DNA of 64,000 bases from Amoebophrya sp. A120. Lineage: Eukaryota > Sar > Dinophyceae > Syndiniales > Amoebophryaceae. The DNA lies in assembly GCA_905178155.1 (NCBI GenBank), contig CAJINV010000001.1, positions 10,383,432-10,447,431 on the forward strand, written 5' to 3'. The notes below the pieces were generated by a model, which made no database searches, was not told the DNA's origin, and saw only the letters and a program-made list of their open reading frames with translations. How positions within the stretch are numbered: position 1 is the first letter of the stretch; each line of letters begins with the position of its first letter. A program made the translations under genes and the position numbers. Of the stretch, positions 1 to 10,362 are shown in pieces.

Positions 1-1
1 T

Positions 2-3000
2 GTTGGAGACGTTGATGGCAGCTCCGCTCCACAGCTTGAGCAGGCTACCTTGTTCCCCAATCTGGCGAACCAACACGATGAGGGAGTTGCACCGTGTTCG
101 ACCTACGCTCTTGCGCCAGAAATAGAAGACGATGCGCCGTCGTCTAACAGTTCTTCGTCGAGTGCTGGCAGCTGCGACAGCTCGGCGCCAGCGGAACCCC
201 CGGAGCATCATATCGTGGATGACCCGGATACTGAATACGACAGCGGGCATGAGATGCGCCTGCACGGCGAAAGAGAGCTCGTGGAGTCGATCCTGAGGGA
301 TGAGGATCATGATCTGAGAATACAAGAGCTAGAATCAGCCCACGAATTGGAATTGCAGATGAAAACAGGTACCACGAACAGTATCGCGCTTGACAAGCCC
401 GGAACGAAAAGCAGCTTGATGTCCCATGAGGACCACGGGGAGATTGCGGACGTTGACCTGGTACTATCAAAAGATACGACAAAGAAAATCAAAATTTATT
501 TTTCCATGCTGGCGATTCTCCTTTGTTTTTCTAAATTTGCTTCTCTCACTCTTCAGACAGTCATGAGTAACGTTCATTCTGTCACGGGACTATTCCTTAC
601 AGGAGCGAGCTGCAAACCGTCTCGGGCAAGAGCAGCAGCTCGAGAAGCGTTTCCAGGCTCTGCGCGCCAGCGATCGGGAGCCATTCGACTTCTCGGATTC
701 TTCTGGAACCACGTTGCGATCGGAGCTGAAAGATTACTCATCCACGTTTGGCGCAAACCGCACGGTGCGGCTTCCCGGAATCGAAGAGCTGACTCCAATG
801 ACCGTCGAGCTTCACCACGGCAACAGCGGCCGAGGAGTTGCAGAATCTAGTGTCGTGCGAGTGGGGTTGCCTTCCTCTCGCGTGCATTCTCAACAGGAAG
901 CGCATCAACATCTTGAAATCCATTTGGCCGACCACCAAAACATGACTCGAGGAATGAAAAATGTACCAAGCTGCAACGTCGTGGATAGAAAGTCTGTCAA
1001 CAGTTGTGAACATCCACCGGCGGGAACCTCTTCGCGAGCGGTTTCATCATCAGTAACGACGTTGAGTAAGGCTTCGGACGCGGTGGTAGCGGAAGTCATA
1101 CCGCCTCATGATCGAACCGCGACGACGGAAAGCCAAAGCCAGCATGTTCAAACTTTGTCCGCTTTCATGGAATCTGCTGACTTCAGACGCCACGCCGGGG
1201 CGACGCCGCACCACTCCACAACTGCTGCACTGGAAGTACAGCAGGAGCAGGTACTACACCAGTATAATTCCGGGCTGCAACCACGACCAGCGCTCCCGGA
1301 GCATTCCGCCGGAGGCGCAGACGAAAGAATCCGGAGTCAGGTGCCGGTTCCTGAAAACACTCCACAAATGCAGCCATCCGACCTAGATCCGAGTTCGGAG
1401 TCGAAGGGGAACAACCGACATCATGATCACGAACAGCAGCAAGGACACGTAGTGCGACGCACAACAAGCACAACTGCTGTTCCCCACTCGCATCAATCAC
1501 GCTTGAAAGTGCCGTACCCAGAGCAGCTGCAGCACCAGGGTCCGCTGTTCGGCGATGAATTGAGCCCCATCGGATCGAGCGGCATGAACCAACGCACCAC
1601 GACACTGTTGGAGGAGCAGGATGATTGGAGCCATCAGTTCAGCGGCCGAGGAGGGGGCGGGGGAGACAAGGGGAAACAGAAGCTGTTTGTCTCGGAGCAG
1701 GGCGAGCGCGGGATAATGTCGACCAAAAACTCCCGCCTCTACGATCAGGAACGCGAGGAGGCACTGCGGGTCCGGGAGGAAACTGTATTGGCCAGGGAAG
1801 AGCAGGTACATAAGTGTTGAATCCGTGGTCGTTATCGTCGAAATGAATGCAGCGTGTCAATTTGTTTTGAATTTGAAACTCCATCTCCATGGAAGTGAAA
1901 AAAAATCGTGTGCTCAGGTTCGCGACTGGGAACAGCGTTTGTCAGACGTGCAGACGCAGTTGAAGCAGGAGCGCATTCATCTGGACCAGTACCGACAAGC
2001 CATAGGATGTGAACAGCAGGCGCTACTGAATTCCAAACAGGAGCTCGCGCTCGAGATTCAATACGTCGAAGACTACCGCGCGGAGCTGGAGAAGCTTCGC
2101 ACGGATCTCGTCGCGCGCGAAGAAAAGTTTGCTAGCAAACGCCAGAAACAACAGCGGCTCGCTGGCTACGAGGCTCGCGGGCACGCACACACCGTTGCGG
2201 CGTATTCGAACTCGTCGGGAGTCAAGCGCAATTTGTCTGCAGCCAGCTCATGCACACCCGCCGGTAAGAGCGCGCAACAAGGCGGCAAGAAAGCTTTAAG
2301 TAGTTCTTCAATGAAGGACCAGAAACCTGGTGTCAACTACTCCCAGCATCAAGATAGCATCACTGTACCAACAGGGGAAAAGCAGGTAAAAACGTGTGTC
2401 TTTACTTTGAGGTAATTCTAATTTCATGTTCACAAACAACAGAAGAGAAACCTGCCAACAGATCGCGTCACAGCTCGAGCGACAAATTTGCGTTTATGTG
2501 ATTTCTGTACTAGTACTAGGTCCTGAAATTTTTGGTGCAAGTGCGACTACCGTCGAAAGAAATTCTTTCGCATACCTTCACAGGGGAAGTTCAGCTTGGT
2601 TGCGACTTCAGATTTGGAACGGCTGGATGGGCGTATCCGGAGGTTTGCCCGCATGCTCCGGTTATCAGATGTAAAAATGTCTGGGTCTGGAAAGCTGGAA
2701 CTTGTGATGCTAACTTTGGACTCTAGAAAAATCTGTATTGCATGACCAGCAAGAGGAGTCCAGTTTCTGCTACGCAGGGAGGCCATTTGTCATGCGGAAT
2801 AGGCATCAAGAAGCACTCGGAAAATCTGTGATGCCAGGGAATACATCACAGACGTCACGGGCCATGTAAAATCTACATGACAAGTTCGGATCCTTCCAGA
2901 CCCCGACATTTTTGCATTTGATACCGGTGGGATTGCGAGTCGAAGGTGCGGAACCTGGAGGATGAGAATACGAGGCTGCAAAACGAAAATCAGATTCTCA

Positions 3001-5032
3001 TGGACGAGTTGCGCCGCAGTTGCGTCACCACCAAGAGCAGTCTGTACAAGTCCAGCAACTCGCAACTTTCTGCTGCAGTACAACATCAAAACCAGAACGC
3101 GATGAACCATGCTGTTCCGCGTCCACAGATGATCGTTTCTGCAGATCAAAGAAGACCACAGGTCGCAGATGAGCACGGAGCCACTACATGTGCAAATGAT
3201 GGCGCAACTGCTGCTGCAAGAACTACATCACGTACGGCTGCGCCTCCTGGTTCCGCGGTGATTTTTGCTGCCCACAGCACCGACGCGCACACCAACGTAC
3301 TCGAACAGAAGGCCACATCACTCAGTTGCTCTCCCGATTCTGCCCAATCCGTCAAGGAAAAAGTGCAGCACTGGGAAGCCCTAGTCGGCCGAGAGGCAAC
3401 TTCTCTGAACGTCGCTCCGGGTGGTTCGGTGGTGCATTCGCCGGTAGAATTAGAAACCCAATCTAGTCAACCGCGGCTACACGACCAGATGCTGCAGCAG
3501 CGGGAGGTCGCTCCGAAGATGCAGCAGCTGTATCATGCCGAGAAGGACGATTATCAGCAGGACAACTTGTCCAGTTTCTCTTCGGGAAAATTCAATCAGG
3601 ACTTGCAGGACCGAAACTCTTCGACAAGATCCAGGGTCGCCTACAACGACAGGATGATCTCGTCGGGTTGCTCGGAGCGTGCGTCAGGCAACCGTAATCA
3701 GCACTCCGCTGCCGACGTGCCGATGTCCACGACAAGCAACGGTTCCCCACTTCAACCGATCTACTCGGCAAAGCCGGAAACGAGGACTGCGAGCAGTGGT
3801 ACTTGCAAAGATGAAGCGGTCGCCCATCATGCTCCTGATGCCGACGGCGTATCAAGCAACACTTTAGTTCTTCAGCAGGCGGCCACCGAGAACAACAATT
3901 CACGAACATCAAGTTTCTCGCGTTCGCAGATGTCTCTGGTGCGACAGCACTCGAAAAGTGCTAATAAAGAGCTCTCTGTCCACCTCGCTGAACAAGAAAA
4001 AAAGCCGGGATCAAGTAGACCGGCGAGTTCAACTACGCTGCCTTTACAAAGGGTGTCTAGCACATCAAACTCCTCTACCTCGACGTCGCATTCGGATGCG
4101 TTACATGACCTTCCCTACCCGTCCAACAGTCTTCAGGACAACACGTTGTATGTAGTGAGGTCACGAACGTTCTATCCTAGCGGTTTTTTTGACATGCATC
4201 ACGCAAAACGACCGGCAGTTTTCAAGCGGCCGGAAGTGTTTTTAACAAAAAAAGTTTTCAATTATCAAGCGGCCGGGGCGTTTGCGGCAAAATAGCCCGG
4301 GCGGATTCTATCGATTCCCGCTTGATAAAACGACGCAGGGGAGCCGGCAAAAGGGGCGCCCTTCTGAGGCGCCCACCGCCTTAGTTTCTGGCGATTTGCG
4401 GCGCCCAAAAATGGGCGCCCAAAAAGCAGCACTCCGAAAAAAACAGAGAATCCGCATGGTATGGGCCTCATTTTTCCCCACATTCGGGCCGCGCAAAAGA
4501 CGCCTTCAAAATCCGCCATTTCAGAGGCGGACTGAAGACCAGAAGATGCAGCATTTTGCCAAAAAAAAAACAAAAAAAACAAAGTCCGCCAAAAGCAAAA
4601 AGCCAATCCGCATGCTATGGGCCCGATTTGGGGCTCCCAAGGGGCCGACCCTGGCGTGGGCCCTGGCGGGGCCATAGCATGCGGGGACGGTTCTTCGATT
4701 CGAAACCAAATGGGGGCCGCCTCTGGATTGAGATTTTTAGCGACCGCCGTGCCGTCGTGCATAACATTACTCACGATGGCATGGTGGGCAGAGAAGTTGC
4801 GTCCTTTTTTGGCGTGAAGACAAAAAGACCGCCATGACCTCACTACCTCCGCGGACGCGGCTATTATTGGTTTGATGTCAGCCGCCACAGCACCCTGCTC
4901 CTGGACGGCACGCGGATGCGCACGCAGCTAGACTGCCACCTGGAGGGGACGCCGAACGTCGCGCCGGACGGCCTGGCCGGAGACCAGGAGCGCCGGGACG
5001 CGGAGCCACCAAAACAGCGACCGCCGCCGTAG
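2..5032 (+). CDS. Large coiled-coil, Ser/Gln-rich protein (5' end outside window), interrupted by an introner element
   Basis: The reading frame is open from base 2, so the start lies upstream of the window. Inferred exons: 2-460, 603-1805, 1918-2385, 2584-2662, 2929-4151, 4844-5032. Phases agree at every join and give at least 1206 residues, ending at a TAG at 5030-5032. The first three introns are GT-AG; the fourth is the introner element at 2663-2923 and the fifth is the TIR-bounded intron 4152-4843. The product is acidic at first, then rich in Ser, Thr, Gln and His. It has heptad-like stretches around 603-700, 1740-2140 and 2600-3020 (for example DLERLDGRIRRFARML joined across the element to WDCESKVRNLEDEN). 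The short last exon is more ordered, with Y, W, L and R. No known domain is recognised; a structural or scaffold role would be a guess. Exons are supported by frame closure; function is unknown. Confidence 0.7.
2663..2923 (+). mobile_element. Introner element, TIR family 1, copy A (intron of the coiled-coil gene)
   Basis: This 261-bp unit starts TATCAGATGTAAAAATGTCT and ends with the inverted equivalent (about 27 of 30 terminal bases match, ending CATTTGATA). Perfect 5-bp duplications CCGGT flank it at 2658-2662 and 2924-2928. Excising the unit plus one CCGGT (266 nt) joins ...ATG CTC CGG T to GG GAT TGC GAG and continues a coiled-coil frame; retaining it breaks the frame. It has no ORF of its own, so it is a MITE-like non-autonomous element. 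Its whole interior is homologous to the reverse complement of the copy at 43799-44075. Confidence 0.92.
4152..4843 (+). mobile_element. 692-bp TIR-bounded intron, probable larger introner or MITE
   Basis: The segment begins GTAGTGAGGTCA and ends TGACCTCAC followed by TAC; the inverted repeat is 12 bp when the flanking TAC is counted. Weaker similarity continues inward for about 30 bp on both sides. The interior holds runs of A, GGGCGCC-rich patches and a GCATGCTATGGGCC / GGGGCCATAGCATGC inverted pair near 4610-4682. Cutting at 4152 and 4843 keeps phase 0 from ...ACG TTG TAT to TAC CTC CGC GGA. The downstream exon is closed by a TGA just upstream of 4841, so it cannot extend further left. No 5-bp duplication is seen, so exact ends are uncertain. 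A short conserved exon inside it is not excluded. Confidence 0.55.
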
Positions 5033-5695
5033 TTGTTCATGTGAAGACATTTTGCAATGGGTAGCCTCTACTTTTTCTTTTCAGTACTTTATGTATCGCA
5101 ACGATAGAATTAGAAGAAGATATCCTATGCTTTACTGATGCATGTACGCTTTAGTACTGGAGTACAAGTCTATTCCGTCCCAGCCTCGGTTTTATTCGAA
5201 CAAAGAATAGTACCTCAAGAATGTTGCTTCAACAGGAGCTCGCTGTAGCTTATCAAAAAGTCAATGCCAAGCATTATTTTTCAACATCTAGCTATGTGTA
5301 CGTACAGGTACACCTACCATGATAGATATGGTTTCCCCATGTTGAAATACATAGTTTCGCTGTAACATGTACATGCAATCAACAAATGATAATTTCACAC
5401 GTAAATAAGCATGTCTTGCTGTTTTGTTACAGTACCGATACGCACGATGACTCATACGGATAGCCAAGTTTCTGGACCACTTACTAATTCAGTTTCAGAC
5501 AAATTTTACGGGACTGCTCATGCGTATTCTATTCTGCATAGCAGAACAAAATTTTGCACCTGCACAGAACGTCTGTTACGTAAAGTAACCTAAGCTGGCG
5601 CAGCGCTTGGGTTTGCTTTGGCATCGCATATGTTGACAGAAACAGAATGTCGCAACAGCAGGACAGATTCTGCTTCGAAAAAAAAATAAAAAAGT
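5033..5695. other. Intergenic, no gene seen
   Basis: AT-richer DNA with only short random ORFs. It presumably holds the 3' UTR of the upstream gene and the 5' region of the next one. No RNA gene or repeat was recognised. Confidence 0.6.
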
Positions 5696-6608
5696 ATGTT
5701 GCGGTATTACATCTGTGAAAGCAGCTACATCCAAGGTGATGCTCACGCGACAGGCCGCACGAATATGTCGAAAGCGTTCGACATCAACAGCATTGTACCC
5801 ACAGAGTTGATCATCAAAGATGTCTATCGCAAACACGCCCCAAAGCCGATCATTATCCTTGTTGAGGTGATCCTTCGAAACTGTCTTGGCTTACCAGATC
5901 GATCGCAGGGCCACCAGGTCACTCGTGTACAACAAGTTGAGTAGGAACGAGCTACATTCATACAAGACTCCCAAGAACACCATGCCGGTCAACCCTTCGC
6001 TTCGAGGCATCGCCCTGATGAAAGAAGAGGAGGCTTCCGTTGTGGAGTATTTCAAGACGACGTTTGTCAAGCGGAAGTTTCACAACCTGGAGGAATTTCT
6101 CGACCCGGGATATGTCGCGCACGTGCCTGCTGGTGCATCAAGTACGACGACTTCGAACGCCGGAGGAGGTTCACCTCCTGGGACCATAAGCAAGTTCAAC
6201 GAGTTGACCGGGATCGCACCGGGGGAGACGCTGTTCAACTTACTCACCAAAGCGACAGAGAAATTCGTAGTGGAAGAACAGGCTAGCGGCCATGATTCAA
6301 CCTCAGCTTCGGAAGTCGTGACCACAGTCACCGACGTGGTGTTCTTTCCGTTGTGCGACGAAACGGATGTGAAGATCGTCAGTGAATCAGATACCTGGAG
6401 GAAAAAGGTCGACCAGTTCAACGCAGTGCATGCGAAATTTACGGGCAAGCCAGAACCCGACCCGTGGGACGCTCTTGACGTGAAGGACTGGCTTTGTAAA
6501 TCCCGCGTGCGGCTCAGCAACGGGGACGTGCATAGCAAATTGTGGCTCTTTTCTCCCATCTCCGGACGCATGATGGCCAGTTGGCCGGCGACGATTGATG
6601 AGTCTTAA
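5696..6608 (+). CDS. Hypothetical protein, possible 31-nt intron
   Basis: ATGs at 5696 and 5765 share a frame; the second gives a better-looking start (MSKAFDINSIVP). The first frame stays open past 5866 but closes early. A GT-AG pair at 5867-5897 (GTGATCC...CTTACCAG, 31 nt) joins it in phase 0 to the long frame 5898-6608, giving 293 residues from 5696 or 270 from 5765. The C-terminal part (TWRKKVDQFNAVHAKF, VKDWLCKSRVRL, LWLFSPISGRMMASW) is globular in composition, and a Gly/Ser/Thr-rich loop sits near residues 115-130. No family is recognised. Alternatively the gene starts at an ATG after the intron (for example 5983, MPVNPSLRG) and the upstream segment is UTR. There are no diagnostic neighbours. 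Confidence 0.6.
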
Positions 6609-7237
6609 GGCTAACGCTGCAAAGTAGATGCGTAAAGTTTTGTCTTGACCTTCATCATCTGCCGCAGAGACTAGCATGCTGCTGGCCACCATGATGTAGT
6701 ACCAGGATGAGCTTCAAAGGTCTGGCCCTGGTAGTTCTTTTTTCTGATACACCTACCTTCGTGAAGATGAACGATGTCGTAATACTAGACAAAGGATCAC
6801 TCTTCACTACGTCGAAGATCCTGACACAAAAAGAGATACTATGGCCGCAATCACGATCACGGAGCAGTGCGGTTTTGCCTCTGGCCTGTTCCAGTGGCTT
6901 TGGTAGATCTGGCTCTTAAGAAGTCGCAGGAAAGCAATACATAGATCAAGAAAGTTCCGTTCACATCTTCTGCTAAAAAAGGTAAAGATCTGCTCGCAAT
7001 AAAAACAATGATCATCTTTACTGATAGTGATAAATTCATAAAATTTGTTCTCAACCCATGATCTTGCATGTCTCTGTCTCTTATATAACATGCAGGCTAA
7101 CGAGTAGAGATTTTTGTCTTTGATGTAGCACGACAGACGTACGAACTTGTGAACATTGAACAAACTAAGAGCAACACTCTAAGTCGTCGAAAGAAGGACA
7201 TTGCAGCAGTACAACGATAACGAATACGAACAACAAG
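6609..7237. other. Intergenic, no gene seen
   Basis: About 630 bp with only short ORFs on both strands. AT content rises towards 7000-7100. No RNA gene or repeat recognised. Confidence 0.6.
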
Positions 7238-8224
7238 ATGGTGAAGAAAGGAGCTCTGAAAAAGAAAAACCGCGGCAAAATCGCGAAGGATGTGAAAAAA
7301 TTGAGCAAGAACAAGAAGAAAACTAGGGCTGCATCGGATGATGATGTTGCGCAGGACGAGGGAGAGCATACAGATGCAACTGCAAGTAAAACCACAGGAG
7401 AAACAACAAGCACACCGAGTTGTACTACCTCACGACCACAGCCGACTTCTGGGCGGACCCCATCATCGTCCACCTCTGCGAAACCCTCGACCAAAGGGCA
7501 AAAACTTAAACTATACGAAGTGGGCGACTTGATCCTGGTTGTGGGCGACGGCGACCTCAGTTTTTCGACGTCCCTACTGAAAAAATTCGGAGCTGGGAAC
7601 GTTTTCCTCCAACCTACCGTGTACGACTCGCGGAAGGAACTGACGAAAAAGTACCCGGACACTGTGCCCAACTTGTTGAAGCAGCTTTCGTCTAATTTTA
7701 AAGCGGTTCCCCGGTACAACGTCGATGCCCGGGCCCTGCTGGAAACGGGAGACAAGAAGTGGGAGGAGTTTTTCACGAAAATCGTCTTCAACTTCCCGCA
7801 CTGTGGCGAGGAAGCTGTTGAGAAGACGCTGGCGGAGCAGGACGCTAGTACAACCGCACAGCCCGCAGCTGGTGGTTGTAAAAACAGTATTGAGCAGCAC
7901 CAGGAGCTGCTACTTGACTTTCTCAAGTCGGCCGCTAAGTGCTTGGACCAAAACGGCGAGATCCACATAGCGGTGAAGCGCGGAGAGCCGTACAAGCACT
8001 GGAAGGTCGCGAGCCTGGGCAAAGTGGCGAATTTGCGGCTTGACCGCCAAGTGCCGTTTGTGCCGTTGCAAGGGTACCACCACCGGCGAACAAACGGCTT
8101 GCAGTACGAAAAGGGACGAGGGTTCAACAGTGAGAACATTCAAAACAACGCGCAAGTGTACGTATTTCAAAAGCGACAGGGAGAGGCAGGAGCTGAAAGT
8201 GCAGGCCTGCATGAGGACGTGTAG
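7238..8224 (+). CDS. BMT5: BMT5-like 25S rRNA (uridine-N3)-methyltransferase domain protein
   Basis: Single exon, 328 residues, starting at the first ATG of the frame (AACAAGATGG context). A lysine-rich head (residues 1-30) and a Ser/Thr-rich linker (to about 90) precede the DUF2431/BMT5-like fold. The SAM-binding glycine motif GDGDLSFS is at residues 103-110. The characteristic NFPHCG motif is at 185-190, in the place where the family has its NFPH catalytic-loop signature. It continues with QELLLDFLKSAAKCL and GEIHIAVKRGEPYKHW, the expected last strands. In yeast Bmt5 methylates N3 of a uridine in 25S rRNA in the nucleolus; the basic N-terminus would suit nucleolar targeting. The substrate here is inferred from the family, and related plant and animal members are less well characterised. 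Confidence 0.82.
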   Translation: MVKKGALKKKNRGKIAKDVKKLSKNKKKTRAASDDDVAQDEGEHTDATASKTTGETTSTPSCTTSRPQPTSGRTPSSSTSAKPSTKGQKLKLYEVGDLILVVGDGDLSFSTSLLKKFGAGNVFLQPTVYDSRKELTKKYPDTVPNLLKQLSSNFKAVPRYNVDARALLETGDKKWEEFFTKIVFNFPHCGEEAVEKTLAEQDASTTAQPAAGGCKNSIEQHQELLLDFLKSAAKCLDQNGEIHIAVKRGEPYKHWKVASLGKVANLRLDRQVPFVPLQGYHHRRTNGLQYEKGRGFNSENIQNNAQVYVFQKRQGEAGAESAGLHEDV

Positions 8225-8788
8225 ACCTCCAGCTATTCTCGGAATGATGATTGAGCAGAACCTCTAGTAGAAGTAACGAAAAAAAAGAAAGCGACAGAAC
8301 GGAAAATTGCAAAACACATGGATGGTTTTTGATGCTTCAGCAAGCTTTCCCCAAGCGCCAGTGTAGCTGTTCATTTTTGCAATGTCGTCTCTGTCTCTGT
8401 GTGGTTTTCGTGATGGGTGCCCCATAGTGCATTTCGCTTGATGGCGCAGCCTCCTTTTTCCTTTTGCTTTTGTCTTTTGTTTCTCTGTCGCTGCTGTAGT
8501 GCTGCTGAAGATGATTGAAGGATCCTACACGACTGGCGAAGTAGTAGATGAAGATCTTGATTGATATCCAGTGATGCATTATGAACATCGTGCTCTTGTA
8601 TTTGACATTGACTTTGATCCACCCAACACACGCAAGGAGTTCAATACACCCTCCACCTAATTGATTCCAGCCAGTTGGTGGACAGCTCTCAATTCGTCAG
8701 AAGATCAAGAAGCTGAGTTTTCGATTTTTGTTTGTGTCAGTAGACGTAGAGCAAGGCAATAAACTAGGCACACTCAGCAGGAAGAACG
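8225..8788. other. Intergenic, no gene seen
   Basis: Pyrimidine-rich around 8380-8500, with only short ORFs. Presumed 3' and 5' untranslated sequence. Confidence 0.6.
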
Positions 8789-9697
8789 ATGGGCGGCCTT
8801 TATGCCACAACTTCCTCCCCGTGCTTCACCACGCGAGGTCATTCTGGGCACGACCTATCCTTGGCGATCGCAAAAATCATTCGAATCGGGGTACTTCTAG
8901 CTTCTTGCGCCGCAATCTTCAATCCCGCTGGTTCATTAACAGCCGTGGTCGCGATTTCGACCAGGAGCACGAATGATCCGTCTTTGTTTCGCGGAAGTTC
9001 GTCGCCACCAGCTGGCCAACGAGGAACCAGGAAGAAGTCGAAACCGAATTCGGGCTCAATGCACGATGACGAGCCGGAGAGAACCGGAGTCCGTATCGAA
9101 GAGCCGACGATACCCGCCAGATTCGGATTTTCCCGCACGGTGAAACGAAACCTGCTCGCCCTCGGCGGCACCGTGGCGGCAACGGCTACGGCCACGGGAA
9201 TCGGGCTTTCGCTGAAGCTTGCTGGATCGGAGGATGGGAACAATCGTGCGGGCATGCCCGCGGCTCCGAGACACGTGGCATCGACCCAGCGGAAAGCAGC
9301 TCTTTTGAAAATGCCAAAAGGGGGCTGGTTTCCGAGAGATATGCCGTCGATCATGGCCTCTTGGTTTGCGAAGAAATCTTCACCTGATCGCGGCTACGGG
9401 CAACGGAACAGGTTGGCAAGGATGAACGCAATGGATCTAGAAGTAGAAGGGCGTGACTCCAATGTGAGTGCCTCTTTGCTTGCAGAGGAACAAGGTATCG
9501 TCGAGAGTGAAGCTGCGTTGTCCTTGTGGCCCACGAACCTCGGCGTGCCCATACAGTTGGGCAGCAAGATTTGCAATTTGCGTGGAAGCCTGTGTCAAAA
9601 GCGACGCCGTGGTGGAGAAAATCAAACCGATACTGCCGAGGACCCAAGCGAATCTGCAGCTTTTGTGAACAGCAACAAGGAGAAAACTGGACTCTAA
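8789..9697 (+). CDS. Hypothetical protein with hydrophobic N-terminus
   Basis: Open frame of 302 residues from ATG 8789. Residues about 25-55 (LAIAKIIRIGVLLASCAAIF...) are hydrophobic, like an uncleaved signal or membrane anchor. A second hydrophobic, Ala/Thr/Gly-rich stretch (LLALGGTVAATATATGIGL) lies near residues 120-138, after a basic SRTVKRN. The 3' part is uncertain. A GTGAGT...TTGCTTGCAG sequence at 9464-9485 (22 nt) would switch to another open frame ending at 9668, with a helical-looking tail (VVEKIKPILPRTQANLQLL). A GTGAGT-to-CATACAG choice (9464-9556) would keep the present frame. No family is recognised. A small organelle-targeted membrane protein is possible. Confidence 0.5.
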   Translation: MGGLYATTSSPCFTTRGHSGHDLSLAIAKIIRIGVLLASCAAIFNPAGSLTAVVAISTRSTNDPSLFRGSSSPPAGQRGTRKKSKPNSGSMHDDEPERTGVRIEEPTIPARFGFSRTVKRNLLALGGTVAATATATGIGLSLKLAGSEDGNNRAGMPAAPRHVASTQRKAALLKMPKGGWFPRDMPSIMASWFAKKSSPDRGYGQRNRLARMNAMDLEVEGRDSNVSASLLAEEQGIVESEAALSLWPTNLGVPIQLGSKICNLRGSLCQKRRRGGENQTDTAEDPSESAAFVNSNKEKTGL

Positions 9698-10362
9698 AGC
9701 GAAGTGATAGTTGATAGATCAAATTGCTCTTGATCTTGACTCAAATCCAAATGCAACTGCGAAATGCTATATGTGATGACGCCATCCCTTATTGTACTGA
9801 ATTTCATGAAATCGAAAGCTTTGCAGTTTGCAGTTGCACGGAAGGTTTTCCTGGAGAGCAGAAGCTGTTGCTCCCGTGCAAGTGATGATTTTCCACGTAG
9901 AGCCACAGCACGAACTAGGTGCTTCTAGATCAGAAAAATGATCTCGGAGTGCGGTATCGATACCGATGAGGATCCATAAGCGATGGTGCTAGAAAAAGTT
10001 CATGATCTTTTCCACAGAGTCAAAATGTCACAACGATCAGTGTAAAAAGTTGGATCCATGTTGCCGACGTCAGATTAAGACGAAGAAGATCTCCTTGTTC
10101 GTGCGATGAAATTGATGTTCCGTTCAAATGCCTCCCATTGATGCGTATGGAATCCCCTTCCCCACATATTTGAATTGAAGTCAACATGCTTTTCTGAATG
10201 TGCAGTTTCTAAACATGCGAAGAACTTGCTACTGTAGCCGTAAGTAACGACTTCGTACAAATCCTGCATGATGTTGCCTTCCATGTCTAGATGCTAGCGA
10301 CGACTTTTCAACCTTCGTTTTGCACATTATTTTCAACATCACCTCCTTAATCCCTACAAGAC
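9698..10362. other. Intergenic, contains a 14-bp palindrome
   Basis: No gene seen. A perfect palindrome CGGTATCGATACCG lies at 9952-9965. Otherwise AT-rich with short ORFs only. Confidence 0.55.

Noticed and set aside
2520-2662. Exon starting at 2520 (VLKFLVQVRLPSK frame) before introner copy A
   Set aside because: That frame does not continue after excision of the element; the frame starting at 2584 after TTCACAG does, and gives coiled-coil sequence on both sides.
9464-9485. 22-nt GT-AG intron in the gene at 8789
   Set aside because: Too short for a typical spliceosomal intron, and an alternative that keeps the frame exists. It is left as an uncertainty in that entry, not called.
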